Shown piece by piece: positions 1-12,700 of a DNA stretch of 64,000 bases. Position numbers and translations under genes: made by a program. The stretch spans positions 744,001 through 808,000 of the forward strand of contig JAEBUN010000023.1 in the NCBI GenBank assembly GCA_023014365.1, given 5' to 3'. The notes below the pieces were generated by a model. The model saw only the letters and a list, made by a program, of their open reading frames with translations, was not told the origin of the DNA and did not search any database. Source of the stretch: Lepiota brunneoincarnata (lineage: Eukaryota; Basidiomycota; Agaricomycetes; Agaricales; Agaricaceae). Position 1 is the stretch's first letter. Each line of letters begins with the position of its first letter.

Positions 1-1
1 G

Positions 2-247
2 CCCACACCATCACATCCCACTCCTGAACCCCCTCCGGACGGCATATACCCCTTCCACCCGGAGGACGACGTGATCCGCTCTCTCTCGCTTCACTCTCTG
101 GAATACAAGTTTAAAAACGCACATCAAGAGCCGAGGGAGAGGGATGCGTTTGGTCTAGATATCAGGGGGAGGATAATGCTCCTGCCCGCAGAGAGACTCG
201 GGGAGCTCGTCACCAAGTTGCAAACAGTGTACAGTCCAAAACAATGA
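2..247 (+). CDS. C-terminal end of an unidentified protein (5' end outside window)
   Basis: An open frame enters at base 2 and runs 81 codons to a TGA at 245-247. The visible piece starts Pro-rich (PTPSHPTPEPPPDG), continues with acidic and charged residues, and ends in a short segment (RIMLLPAERLGELVTKLQ) that looks like an amphipathic helix. I do not recognise the family. It is convergent with the xylanase gene whose stop is at 400. No ATG in this piece is needed as a start, because the frame is open to the window edge, so this is probably the last exon of a longer gene. An accidental open frame cannot be excluded. Confidence 0.45.
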   Translation, partial: PTPSHPTPEPPPDGIYPFHPEDDVIRSLSLHSLEYKFKNAHQEPRERDAFGLDIRGRIMLLPAERLGELVTKLQTVYSPKQ

Positions 248-399
248 GAACAGAGATACCTGCCTCGTCTCCTGGAGGCGAGATTCCGCTCCCTTCTACA
301 GAACGCGAAACTGAACAGATAACATCTTTATTTCCACAACGACAAAATAAATATCATGAATTGCATATGGGTTTCAAACATCCCGAGCTACCTAGTCGT

Positions 400-2403
400 T
401 CACATAGCTTGGAGAACAGCTGTGTAAGCGGGCTTGGGTTGGTAGTTGTTGTTCCAGAGCAAAGGCTGAGAGCTCGCGCGCCACGAATTCTGAAAGTCAT
501 TGAACAAGCTATTTCAATGAAAACATATTGGGGCAACTCACAACATCGGCAACACCCCAGGTGGTGATCGACACACAAGCAGGCGTATTCAAGCAAGCCT
601 TGACAACATTCGCGTAATCAGTGGGCGAAGCCCCGGCAATGTCAAGCTCGGTAATCGCGACTTCGACTCCACCAGCACCAGCAAGTGCAGTGAGAGCAGC
701 CTGGACACCGCCAGTACCTCCAGCGCCTGAGGTGCATTTGGGTTCCGATACCATCAATCAGCTTCTGCGATTGGTTCTGGCGTCGGACGAGCGCAACCAT
801 TCCTTGCACTTTGGCGTTGTTGGAGTCGAGGTTGTAGTCGTTTATGTACAGCTTGGCGGTTGAGTCGGCAAGGCGAGCAGCTTGGAAGGCAATTGTAACG
901 AAGGACTGTTTGGGAATATTGAGGACCTCGGATGTGGCAGTTGAGTTAAACATGTATATACCTCGCCAAGAACATTGGAGAAAACTGAGGAGCGGAGACT
1001 ACCATCTTCGTTGAAGATTTCGCTGAGGAGCAGTAAACATCCAAAAGGAAGAATCACTCGGAGATTTGACATACTTGCAAACATCCCACTACGTCATGAA
1101 GAAATGTTATTAGTTGATATTGAAAAAGCTGGTTGTTTCAAAGGCACATACGGCTATTAAGAAAGGATCAGCATCCTGACTGTATAACTTTGAAATAAAC
1201 ACTTGCCATAGAGTTTTCCCTTGTACCTTCCTGCGACATTGGAAATGTGGCTTTGAATGACTTGAGTCTACAGAAAAAAGGAATCATTAGTGATACAAGT
1301 GTCCTGAAAATACACGCGTGTTACACACCAAGGTCGTCCTGTCGGTAATGGATTGGACCCATCCAGGCAGTTGAGAGTGCCAAACTAAAGAGTAGCGAGG
1401 GTTCAATACAAAAAGTCGCAAGAAATGTAGGGTTAAGCGTATTACCGAGAGTATGTCCACGAATCATTTTCCCGTTGGAAGTAGCCCAGTTGACGAGAGC
1501 GTCAGACCCGCTGAAACCGAATTGACCCCTGTTGGCTATAGGTAGGTTAGCACTCGGATGAGGGACGAGTCGGTAGGGAAGGACACACGTTCAGTGGCAT
1601 CCCACTGTAAATAGTAAATTAAAAAAAAATCAAGTCAGCAACAGCAAACCAGTGCTGTTCAGAATCATCCACACCTTCATGGAGTTTTCAGGAGTCACAC
1701 CACCAAAGTCGGATCTCAAGATTGCAGCATTTGCTATGTGCAACAGGTGAGCGACCAAATCCTGACCTACAGTCGTGTGTTGACCCACCAGCAATATTAA
1801 GAGTGTTCGAGTCGGCTGCTGCGCCCTAAATTCGAGAAAGCCTTAGAAGAATTCAGTTCAAAGTAGCAGAGATAAACGACTTGCCCAGAATTTCTTGCCG
1901 TGAGAAACGAACCGGGCGTTGAGACCGCCAGTGGGAGTGCCAGTGTTGGTGGGAGGAGGTGCACCAGTGGTGGGCTGTGTGGGCGGCGGCTGCGTGGTCG
2001 GGGCGGGAGGGTTGGAGCTGGGTATGCATCTGTGCAATCGTGGTTGAACAGGAGGATGCATTTCTTAGGGCATCTAGCATACTGGGAGTACCAATCGCTG
2101 AAACGAGTGCAGGTCGTTCCAGAAACACCTATCAAAGTTTAGCTTAGTCTCTTGTTGGCGGAAAGATGAAACATACAGGTGGTCTATCACAGGCGAGTAA
2201 GTATAACGATGATGAAATCAGGGACAGGAGTCACGAACCGGTCCAGTCCATTGAAGACCACCACCTGGGGTTGTGGAGAGCCAAAGTCAGAAATCCGAGC
2301 ATATTACCACGGGAAAAAACCAACATTGGCCCCAGACTGGGGACTGAGCCGCTACGTGGTTAGCGAAGACGGCGAGAGAGACGAGAGCGAGTAACTTGTG
2401 CAT
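400..2403 (-). CDS. Secreted endo-1,4-beta-xylanase, GH10 with N-terminal CBM1
   Basis: Predicted to hydrolyse internal beta-1,4 bonds of xylan outside the cell. The start at 2403 gives a signal peptide ([20 protein letters not shown]), then a fungal CBM1 cellulose-binding module ([31 protein letters not shown]) whose first cysteine codon is split by an intron, then a Pro/Thr linker and the GH10 barrel. Visible GH10 landmarks in order are [24 protein letters not shown], the acid/base segment WDVCNEIFNEDG (Glu), YINDYNL, and the nucleophile segment [11 protein letters not shown] (Glu). The last exon, after an intron with donor GTGAGT, gives [20 protein letters not shown] and a TGA at 400-402. 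There are many short introns. One junction, before the WDVCN exon near 1090-1205, has no frame-keeping GT-AG or GC-AG solution that I could find, so a lesion or non-canonical intron is possible. The family assignment is secure; the exact exon model is not. Confidence 0.88.
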
Positions 2404-3513
2404 TTTAGAGGAACAGACGATCTCACAACTTTCGGTTGTCGAATGGAAACCAGTAGCCCACTCCAAGTTAAATAGTAGATTCGTGAGGACGAAGAAGCGC
2501 GAAACAGGTATTGTTCCCGAGCAAATAATCCGATGCAATGGCCGAGGTTTCGTTGTCGTTGACTGGGACCTGGAGTCATTTGACCCTCTCACCGGACTGG
2601 TAAGGCTACTGTATTGTGCCTATGGTACAGCAGTGTTGGCGGGTAAACCTCGCAACACCCTCTCATTTCGAACGTTATTAATAGAGAGGGCATAGACGCA
2701 TTCAATCATCGTAGATGTTGTGGGGATGTTCCGGTCGGTAGATTTTCGAGCGCTTTGAAGCATCCACGAGCACGACGAAGCGGGGGGGGGAAGTTGAGGA
2801 AAAGCGAGACCGGTCTGATAGCGATGTTCATGAAGAGGAGGCAAACCAGCACCGTTGGGCAAGTCAACGTCACCGGCCAGATGACCACGTTTCACCCACG
2901 GGACGTCAAGAATCGGGAAATGCGAGTTAATTTCCCTCGCCAACTTGCGCGGGACAGCATCCCATGCTCTGCCGATTCCCAATGGTAGCATGCACCCCCG
3001 ACCAACATGGTCATCTGTACCCAGAGACTGGGTCATTTGGCAACATGGTAGTGTCAGCAATGATGCGGAGAATAGTTCTTCCAGAGAGAAACTTTCTCAA
3101 AAAGGTTCCTGATGAACGCCACGTTTACGAACCAGTGGTCATAATTTCCCGGGTTGGGGCAGGTTCAGCTTTGTGGTCGAGGCACCGCAGTAAGAATACG
3201 AGCCCGCGATTCGGAACCGTCGGATCTACCTCCAGGAGTTTTACCGGTGCCAGGGGGTTGCTGATTGTTGACCCGAAGGGAATTCTGCGGGAACGCCCTC
3301 AAGGATGAGTTTTCTTATTGGTATTGGTCCCAATATCGCTTACTAGTACCCGATATACGATTTCCAAGTATGAATGAAGGCACACTATGCAACCACGCTT
3401 GGGTGGAACCGAGAAAGCAACCTGCTATTAAACTCCTAAGTGGTAGTATGGTTTCGTATTTTAGTACCTCCAGAATTATGACCGGCATGTAAGATATTAT
3501 TGCGACAACTTCA
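2404..3513. other. Intergenic stretch, possible decayed gene
   Basis: No intact gene is recognised between the xylanase start and the F-box stop. On the minus strand at roughly 3200-2700 there are protein-like pieces in different frames, including a hydrophobic segment (VIWPVTLTCPTVLVCLLF, about 2835-2888) and NVAFIRNLFEKVSLWKNYS (about 3070-3125). They are separated by stops and frame changes. This could be a decayed membrane-protein gene or chance; I cannot name a family. Confidence 0.3.
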
Positions 3514-5875
3514 TTACTTCCTCGTCTTTCCCTTTGGCTTCAAGCGGGGAATCCAAGCCTTTCCAGCATAATCCAGCATATCTACCCCATAGTGTTCCTT
3601 GAGGCGCTCAGCCCACGGTACCCAGCAGCTTTTTTGGATATCGCGTCTAGACGACCACCGTTAGAGCACTATCCCAAAAACTACACCAGGCTGCACTCAC
3701 TCAGTGACTGGCCAGAAACATTGAGCGACCTTAATTTGACGGAGGGATTTGAAGTTAAGGAGGTTTAAGGCCCCGAGGTATTCATAATGTAGCCTTGGAT
3801 CTCTGGAAACACGGGTCATGATGATTAGTTCCTCTAACGGATGGTCTTGAGAACACCGAAAGAAGGCGGCAGTTGGATTCTGTCAGGTTTATAAGTCAGG
3901 CAGTGACCATGGGACGAGTGTGGAATGACAATCACCTCAGCAAAGTGATCAAAGCATTGGAAAGGAATGATAAAGGTTTTGACATTGGGACATACGTCAA
4001 AGATCCGAAACCCGGAAAGAAATCCAGCTTCGAGGCACTCGAGTTTTGGGCCATGTTTTGTAAGAAAGGTGAATGCTCCCGCGCAACTACGAACGTTTGG
4101 GAAACGGATAGTTTGGATGTTGGGGAGACTAGAAATATAGTCAGCCGAATGGGTCTCTACAGAACGATCTGGTGGGGCTTACTCCATGAAGGTGAGCACC
4201 CGAAGAAAAGTATCATTAGTAGTCATACACGTCAAGATTTCCAAGTTGTGGAGTGCATCCCTGGGTATAATGGAAGGGTCAACGGAGAGTGATACTCCGG
4301 AACTCCAATACAAATTTTTGAGACCCTTGAAATGGTACAGTGGACCGGGATCCATTGTTGATCCAGAGACAGAATTACCGAGCTGAAGTTCGAGGTCGAC
4401 GAGCTTAGGTCCACTCCCGAGAGCTAATGCAATTAGCATTCGCCAGTCAAAGGTCTCGGCCAATCCCTGACAAGGATCTTCGACCCGTGCCACACGGCGA
4501 AGGTTCGGGGAAAGGGAAAAGATTGATGCGAATGACGAGAAAGTAGTATCAAGAACAGGCTTGAAGGGAACTATAAAAAGCGATTTCGTGTGTTTCCCTA
4601 GCTCCGGTCTGTGCCCGTAGCGACGAGCCAGTTGACCAACTTCACTTTCGAGTTGAATAATGATGCATTGGTAATAAAGGGGAAGGGCGATTGCCTGCAC
4701 AGCACGAGTCGGTGAGAATACCAAAAATCCAGAAGCTCAACTACAGACATGGAAGCGTTTGCACACGAGAGCTAACCCGCGGCGGTAGGCGGTTGAAAAA
4801 CACCTAAGCCATGTTTTTTGGCATTTTGTATAATCAGCGTCTTGAAGTTCGGGGATTCCCATCGCGTATGAGAGCATATTTTCCAGAATAACATCAGGAC
4901 ATAGTTTGAACCACTCGGAAGGAAGAGAACATGGTGTAGGTGGGAGTATTTTGCGCCGAGGCCATTCGTCGTCATCCCTGATGGCGTACGATTAATCGAG
5001 CCCTTATCATGGTAAGCGAAACGTACTCCACTATCACAACAAGCCCAGCCAATTTCGGGTGTTCCTTGACAATGCTGGGCAGAGGGGATAAAGGGCGACG
5101 GAGCATTCTTCGAAGAAACGCGCTATCGTCTCTTTGAACAAGTATTCTCTCAATTGTTGGGATTTTTGCCAGCCGAACGATGTAATGACTGCTCTCGGAC
5201 AGCAAGGACACTTCCTTTACCGAGTTGCTGTGGCAGAGTGCGTCGATAAATCCAGAATACGGGGTCGAATGCCTGCTAAGCCAGCTTGGGAGGACAAAGG
5301 TTGTCTAATTAGTAGTTATATGCGTGAGTGTTGACTGCTGTCAGGGAGAGACGTACCAGTTGGTGCCACTGCGGAATAATCTTGATAAGAGCGTCGCACA
5401 GCAGACGAAACTGTCGGTTCGATCCCCGACGGTAAACCGGGTCATAGAGAATGACCCGTTGGGGCTGAATCAAGGGAAGTGCTTTACATAAACCAGAAAC
5501 ATTGTCCTGAGAGTATATCTCGAAAGAGAGACATATGTCCGTCACGTTCTTTGCAGCATTCAAGATTTTCAGCAAGGAGGCACAGTAACTGCTCTCTATC
5601 CGTAACTTCTTGATGAACGTTCCGAGCTCGGGGGTCGACTTGATAGCCCGTTCTAGGGCTTGAATTTGCGCCTTTGATCTGAGGACTACTACATTATACA
5701 ACAGTGGTGTTGCAACACGCAGCCAGTCCCTGCAGACGAGGAGATAGGCAGAGGTGCTCCTTTCGTACTTGGCAAAAGGGCTTCGGCGGTCTGTGGAGGT
5801 AAACGATTGGTCGGATATCCGGAGAGCGGGGGATAATATCTCTTTAACGAGTTCATCGGGCAAGAATGAGTACAT
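3514..5875 (-). CDS. F-box / leucine-rich-repeat protein with two F-box-like segments
   Basis: Probable substrate adaptor of an SCF ubiquitin ligase; substrates unknown. The start at 5875 begins directly with an F-box (SFLPDELVKEILSPAL..VCRDWLRVATPLLY). A leucine-rich region follows (FIKKLRIESSY, ILYDPVYRRGS). Exons join through short GT-AG introns: QWHQL to TTFVLPSWL, VIVE to DDDEWPRRK, FMD to LPNIQTIRF, FAE to NPTAAFF, and VTE to RDIQKS. A second F-box-like segment occurs mid-protein (WFKLCPDVILENMLSYAM..LALVCKRFH..ALPLYYQ), followed by more leucine-rich sequence and a basic tail (RLKPKGKTRK, then TAA at 3514-3516). I join both halves into one gene because every intron keeps frame and no promoter-sized gap separates them. 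Two tandem genes would be the alternative, but the second segment has no good start codon. Confidence 0.78.
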
Positions 5876-6092
5876 GACGAGGAAGGAGCTGCAGCAATGG
5901 GGACCACTAAACTGCCGTATAAACATCCTGCCACGTGCTTCCACAAATAATGATGTACTTATAATGAATGGCGCCTATCATAAACCGAGAGGCGGCTTGC
6001 AGGCATTGACACTTGGTACTAGGCACACTAACGAAATAACCGAGGCTCGCGAGAACATGCAGTAGTATTAAGAGTGGGTTAGAGCATGATTA

Positions 6093-6802
6093 CTAGACCT
6101 GCTCTTCCAATACCTTCTTTGTCGCTTGGACGATCATTTCGTGTTCAGCTGCGTGCACCCGTTCTTCGAAAGCTTCGAGAGGTTCCCCTTTCACAATTGG
6201 CACATCCTTGACAGTGATTGGTTCCCCTCTGTCGACATCTTTGACCACCCGATGTACCATCACACCGGAGTGGTCTATCTCTCCTTCCTGAAATGCCTCG
6301 TACGCTCTCCGAATCGCGTTTGTGCCGTCGAATGCGCCGGGAAGGGCAGGATGAAGATTGATCACTGGTATGGGTGTCCCAGGAGGTTCAAGGCCCTCCA
6401 CCAGTGAGCGCCCTTCCACAATGTCGATGAATGTTTGGCTGAGGACGTGCATCCATCCCGCTAGCACGACTAGGTCTGGCTTGGCCTCTACGACAATGCG
6501 GGCGATCTCAGCGTCATAGTCTTCTCGAGTTTTCTCGGCATTCTTCTTCAGGAAAGGTTGTAGGGCAAGATATGCAGTCGGGATGGGTGGGTTGGCAGAA
6601 GCGGCTCGTGTTAGGCCATACGCAGCTTTCCGGCTAGACAAAACCAGGACGATCTGAGCATTCGGTAATGCAGGTGTATTCTGAGCATTAATAAGGGCCT
6701 GTAGATTGGTACCTAGTTGGTGGTGAGTTAACGGCTGTCGCTCCAGTTGTGGAACCTGCCTGAGCCGGATATCAGAACTACGATATGCTTTTTGGAGGGC
6801 AT
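6093..6802 (-). CDS. ADE8: Phosphoribosylglycinamide formyltransferase (GAR transformylase)
   Basis: Catalyses the third step of de novo purine synthesis: transfer of a formyl group from 10-formyl-tetrahydrofolate to GAR in the cytosol. The protein starts MPSKKHIVVLISGSGTNLQ, the usual N-terminal glycine loop of the family. It carries the catalytic INLHPALPG motif (Asn, His) and HRVVKDVDRG (the catalytic Asp region), and ends at TAG 6093-6095. It is monofunctional, as in other fungi, and of normal length (about 210 aa). The first exon is only 14 codons. The frame is kept only by an intron with a GC donor (TCAG then gcaggt) and an AG acceptor (caactag) before GTACCAATC; the nearby GT would break the frame. 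A one-base lesion is the less likely alternative. Confidence 0.93.
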
Positions 6803-7418
6803 ATCAGAAAAATCAAGGCGGCGGAGACTCGAGAGGTTATCAGAATTTATTGGGTCACGTTACGCACTCATTCACTAAGGACTGTATAGTGATACTATGA
6901 AATATCTTCCCAACATCTTTTTAAAGACCGACGACCGACCGGTTTCCGGTGGTCAACCGATAGGCATTCCTGAGAACGTAGCACGTAAAATAACAAATAA
7001 GCAGAAAAGACATTGGGTCATTTCTCCTCACTGAGGAAGCCAGTCATCGCTGACGGGGAAACTAAGTTGTTTGTCCCGCGAAATCCGGAGGATGTTGTGG
7101 GCAGAAGAAACGAAAGGCCACAACAAACTTTGACGAGGTTGGCGAGTACGATCTTGTGTTTGGTGAAGCCCGATAGCTGATCCAGCTTTCGCGTGTTGGG
7201 GCCCATGGAGTGATCTAGAGCTGTCTGGAGGAGGGTGGTAGCTGGCGCGTTATCATTTTCATCCGGAGCCCTGTAAGTCGGAGGATCTAATGTCCGTTCC
7301 TTATCATATCGTGCTGTTTATGATGGGAAGTGGGCTAGGGCTTTGTGGGAGTTGGGACTCAAATGGGCGCCTGACCAAGGTGATCCCTAACATATATGGG
7401 CTCCAAAATCACATCTTA
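6803..7418. other. Intergenic region upstream of ADE8; doubtful small minus-strand ORF
   Basis: This stretch holds the presumed ADE8 promoter and the 3' flank of the MYST gene. A minus-strand frame at 7018-7290 reads a protein-like stretch (TLLQTALDHS, MGPNTRKLDQLSGFTKHK, IVLANLVK) and then drifts into low-quality sequence ending at 7018. No start with an upstream promoter and no family could be recognised. It could be a short unannotated gene with an intron after VLANLVK or a chance frame. Confidence 0.3.
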
Positions 7419-9470
<2,052 letters not shown>

Positions 9471-9787
9471 AGTGAAGGAAATTCACAGGTGAACCAATAG
9501 CGGGGCAGGTTGGGAGGATAGATTACATAAGACGGTGGACTGGACTCTGGATATATTAATAACATAACATCCAGTATTCCAGTCGACACAAACCAAGCAA
9601 ATCAACTATGGTATCTACGAGTAGGAACAACAAGCATGTATTCACAGGCATGTATAAAAGGAGGAAAGAAAGGAAGTCGATGAGAGTGAACTCTCAATAG
9701 TGGAGTATTTATTCTACAGGAATGTGTATAAAAACGTAGATGTGATGTGCCGATAAGGACGCAAGAACAAGTGGTTCACATAGCATC
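9471..9787. promoter_or_regulatory. Intergenic region: RPB1 3' flank and MYST promoter
   Basis: About 317 bp between the RPB1 stop (minus strand) and the MYST start (minus strand). It must hold both the RPB1 polyadenylation signals and the MYST promoter. I see no sharp motif beyond AT-rich stretches (for example around 9548-9570). Confidence 0.4.
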
Positions 9788-12700
9788 TCACTCCCAAGAG
9801 GGGTTCGACTGGTATTGATGGCTCCTGCTCGTCCCGTTTTGAGAAGGACTTGAGGGTGACCATTGAGGTGACGATGGACTGTATGCTGGTGAGGTAGGAG
9901 CTGGAAGACAACAAAATCAAGTCCAAGTTAAAGCTCTCCAATAGAATGTGCTTACAATATGCCGGGGCTGGCGAGGAGTGGATGTCAGTAACGATACCAG
10001 GTAAAAGCAGAAGATTAGACTCACATGCAGGAGAGTAGGCAGGTGAGGTAGGAGCTGCCAGAGGTGTCAATTAGTCATTTGATGTTCTCGGAGGAAGCAC
10101 TCACAATATTTAGGTGATGAGGGTGAAGCCATAGGAGAGGTAGGCGAGTACTTGGGCGAAGAAGGGCTCATACGAGGAGAGGCTATATGTGTGATTAGTA
10201 AACACTGTCAAGGCAATCGCGAGACCCTTACTCGGCGAATCTGTGAACAGAAAGGGCCATCAGTTCGAGGGGGTCTATGATATAGGAAAGAAAGAAGCAT
10301 ACATCTTGGTGAGGCAGGACTAAATGATGGACTGGTAGGTGAGTAACGTGGAGACGTGGGACTGAACGAGGGGGACTGTGGACTGTAGCGCGGCGATGTG
10401 GGTGAGAATGAAGGAGAGGTTGGGGAGTAGCGTGGACTTGTCGGCGAGTATGCTGGGGAGGTTAGGTTGAGAGCTGGTGATGTCGGGGAGTATGTAGGTG
10501 ACGTTGGTCCTCTGGTTCGATCGTAGAAGGGCGAGGTTGCGTAGGGCGATGTTCCGAAAGGCGAGGTCGCACCGCCATAGGGTGATTGTGGGACGAAGCT
10601 AGGGGAGGTCGGTGAGTAGGCATTGGGTGAGCTTGGGCTATAGCCGGGGCCAGCTGGCGACATGCCGCCGGCACCAAGAGGGCTTTGACCAAAGCCAAGG
10701 TATTGGAAGCTCGCCGCATCTTCGCCTCCGTTCGAGGCGAGGGGAGTGAAAGACGCCGATTCGCCCTTGAACATGCCATCATGCCATATGGGAGAGTTGG
10801 TATCGTAGGGTGTCATTGCCACCTGTCCTGGTGTCATGCCATCGTCTAGTTGGGCAGCAAGCATGGATTGGACGGGCAAGCTGTGGTCAACGATGGCGTC
10901 CTTGAGCATGTCAATGTCCAGCGCGACTTCAAACGCTCCTGTACCCATAGGAGCCATTTGACCGAACATGACGTTCTCTGCAATACCGTGACAATCATCC
11001 TTCTCGCCCACTGCTGCGGCTTCCATCAGGATTTCGACGGTCTCTTCGAACGAGCACCTCATCAAGGCTCCAGTATCGGCGCGATTAATGCCATGGCGGG
11101 TGATAGCCATGAGTGTACCGCGATGTGTCATTAAGTCACAAAGAAGAGCAAGATGACGATAGTTGACATAAGAGCCATCGAACTCGATGACGCCGCGTAA
11201 TTCCTTCATGATAGCAGCGCGGGCTGCCTCGATGCCAAGCACATTGAATATTTCCACGCAGCTGTTCGAGTATGTCCGGGTGAAGTCCACTCCATCAATA
11301 CACATCACAGTCTTCAAATTGACACCGTCTGTTTCCAACACCCACTCTTTCTCCTTTCCGGTCAGAATATTACCATCAGATGAGATAGTAACTTTGTCCT
11401 GCTCTGTTAAGAAAACCCTATTGATGCCCTTGACACCACGCAAGTTGACAGAGTTGAGCATGGTGTTCTCCAGCTGTCTCAGGAAGATGTCTTCTTCGAC
11501 TGTACCACCCTCGTCCTCCTTATCAGGGCTTCCTAACACACGACAACGAATAATAAGCTTCTCGGAGTTATCTTCGGACCAGATGACGAAGAGGTCGGTT
11601 TTGAAGCTTTCTGCGATCCGGCTAGCGACATAGTGCATAGTAAGTTTGCGGTCAATCATCTTCGCACGATCCAACTCGAGACGCAGCAACCAGGGCGACT
11701 GCAAGTGAAGCTTCGATTCGATTTCCTCGTCGGGGATGGCGAAGAAGGATTCGACGAAGACGGAGTCATCTTCAATGATGGTCGAGCTAGGATCGGGATC
11801 ATACCAAATTTCTACGGCGGCAGTAACGGTGCGCAGCGAGGTATACGCCAACTCCTGTTGCACGTTCTTTGCAAGAGCCGCAGAGCGAGAAATGTGGGGC
11901 TCGAGATAGACGGTAAGGGAGGGAGTTTTGATGTTAGTGGCGACATTGATAATTTCTTTCAGCCGCGGTACACCAAGTGTGACATTCTTACTCGAGACAC
12001 CAGCGTAGTGGAAGGTGTTCAACGTCATCTGCGTCGCAGGCTCACCAATGGATTGCGCAGCAAGAGTGCCGCACATCTCCCCGGGGTGGACGACGGACTG
12101 ATTGAACTTGGACTCGACTTCACCAAGAACCCAGTCGAACGCTTCACGTGTAAGATAAAACCTTTCCAAAACGCGTCGAGTGGCAAAAATTCCCCGAAGG
12201 TGCATTCCAAACATGAGGGTTGAGTTCCTCTGAGCTTCGTGGCTTAGAGGATCCTCCCCACGAACAACAATGAGCCGCTTGCAAAGCTCTCGAACTGCGT
12301 CGACAATATATGCCGGTTCAAGGTCGCTTGGTTTGCGGCGATCGATATGGAAGATTTGCGTCGCATTCTGGACAATGCGGAGGAGGTTGACAGGAAGGTA
12401 GTGAGGTTGTGTGGTCGGGGTACGGGGAAATATGAAGGTACGAAGAGTCTTGCGGTCCTCAACAAGTTGCGCATATTCTTCATCAAGCTTCGATTGAAGC
12501 TCCAGGGAACTGTCGTCGATACCAACCTGCAGAACACCGGGCAAGAATCCACCAGCAGGATCAGTCACATCGACGCGATAGTTGTGTTCGAAATCCTTGT
12601 CGCTGAGACCAAATGTCTCGATGGTCTGCTTCTCAATGAAAGCGCCATCCATACCATCTTCTCCGTAGACGAATTGAATGAGATCTCCAAGCGAGTTACG

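Noticed and set aside
2690..3320. STE3-type pheromone receptor as partner of the pheromone precursor
   Set aside because: I tested the hydrophobic minus-strand pieces against the receptor layout; there is no run of seven helices and no conserved receptor motif.
7018..7290. Small minus-strand protein between ADE8 and the MYST gene
   Set aside because: Protein-like over about 60 residues but with no reliable start or family; kept only as a note in the intergenic entry.
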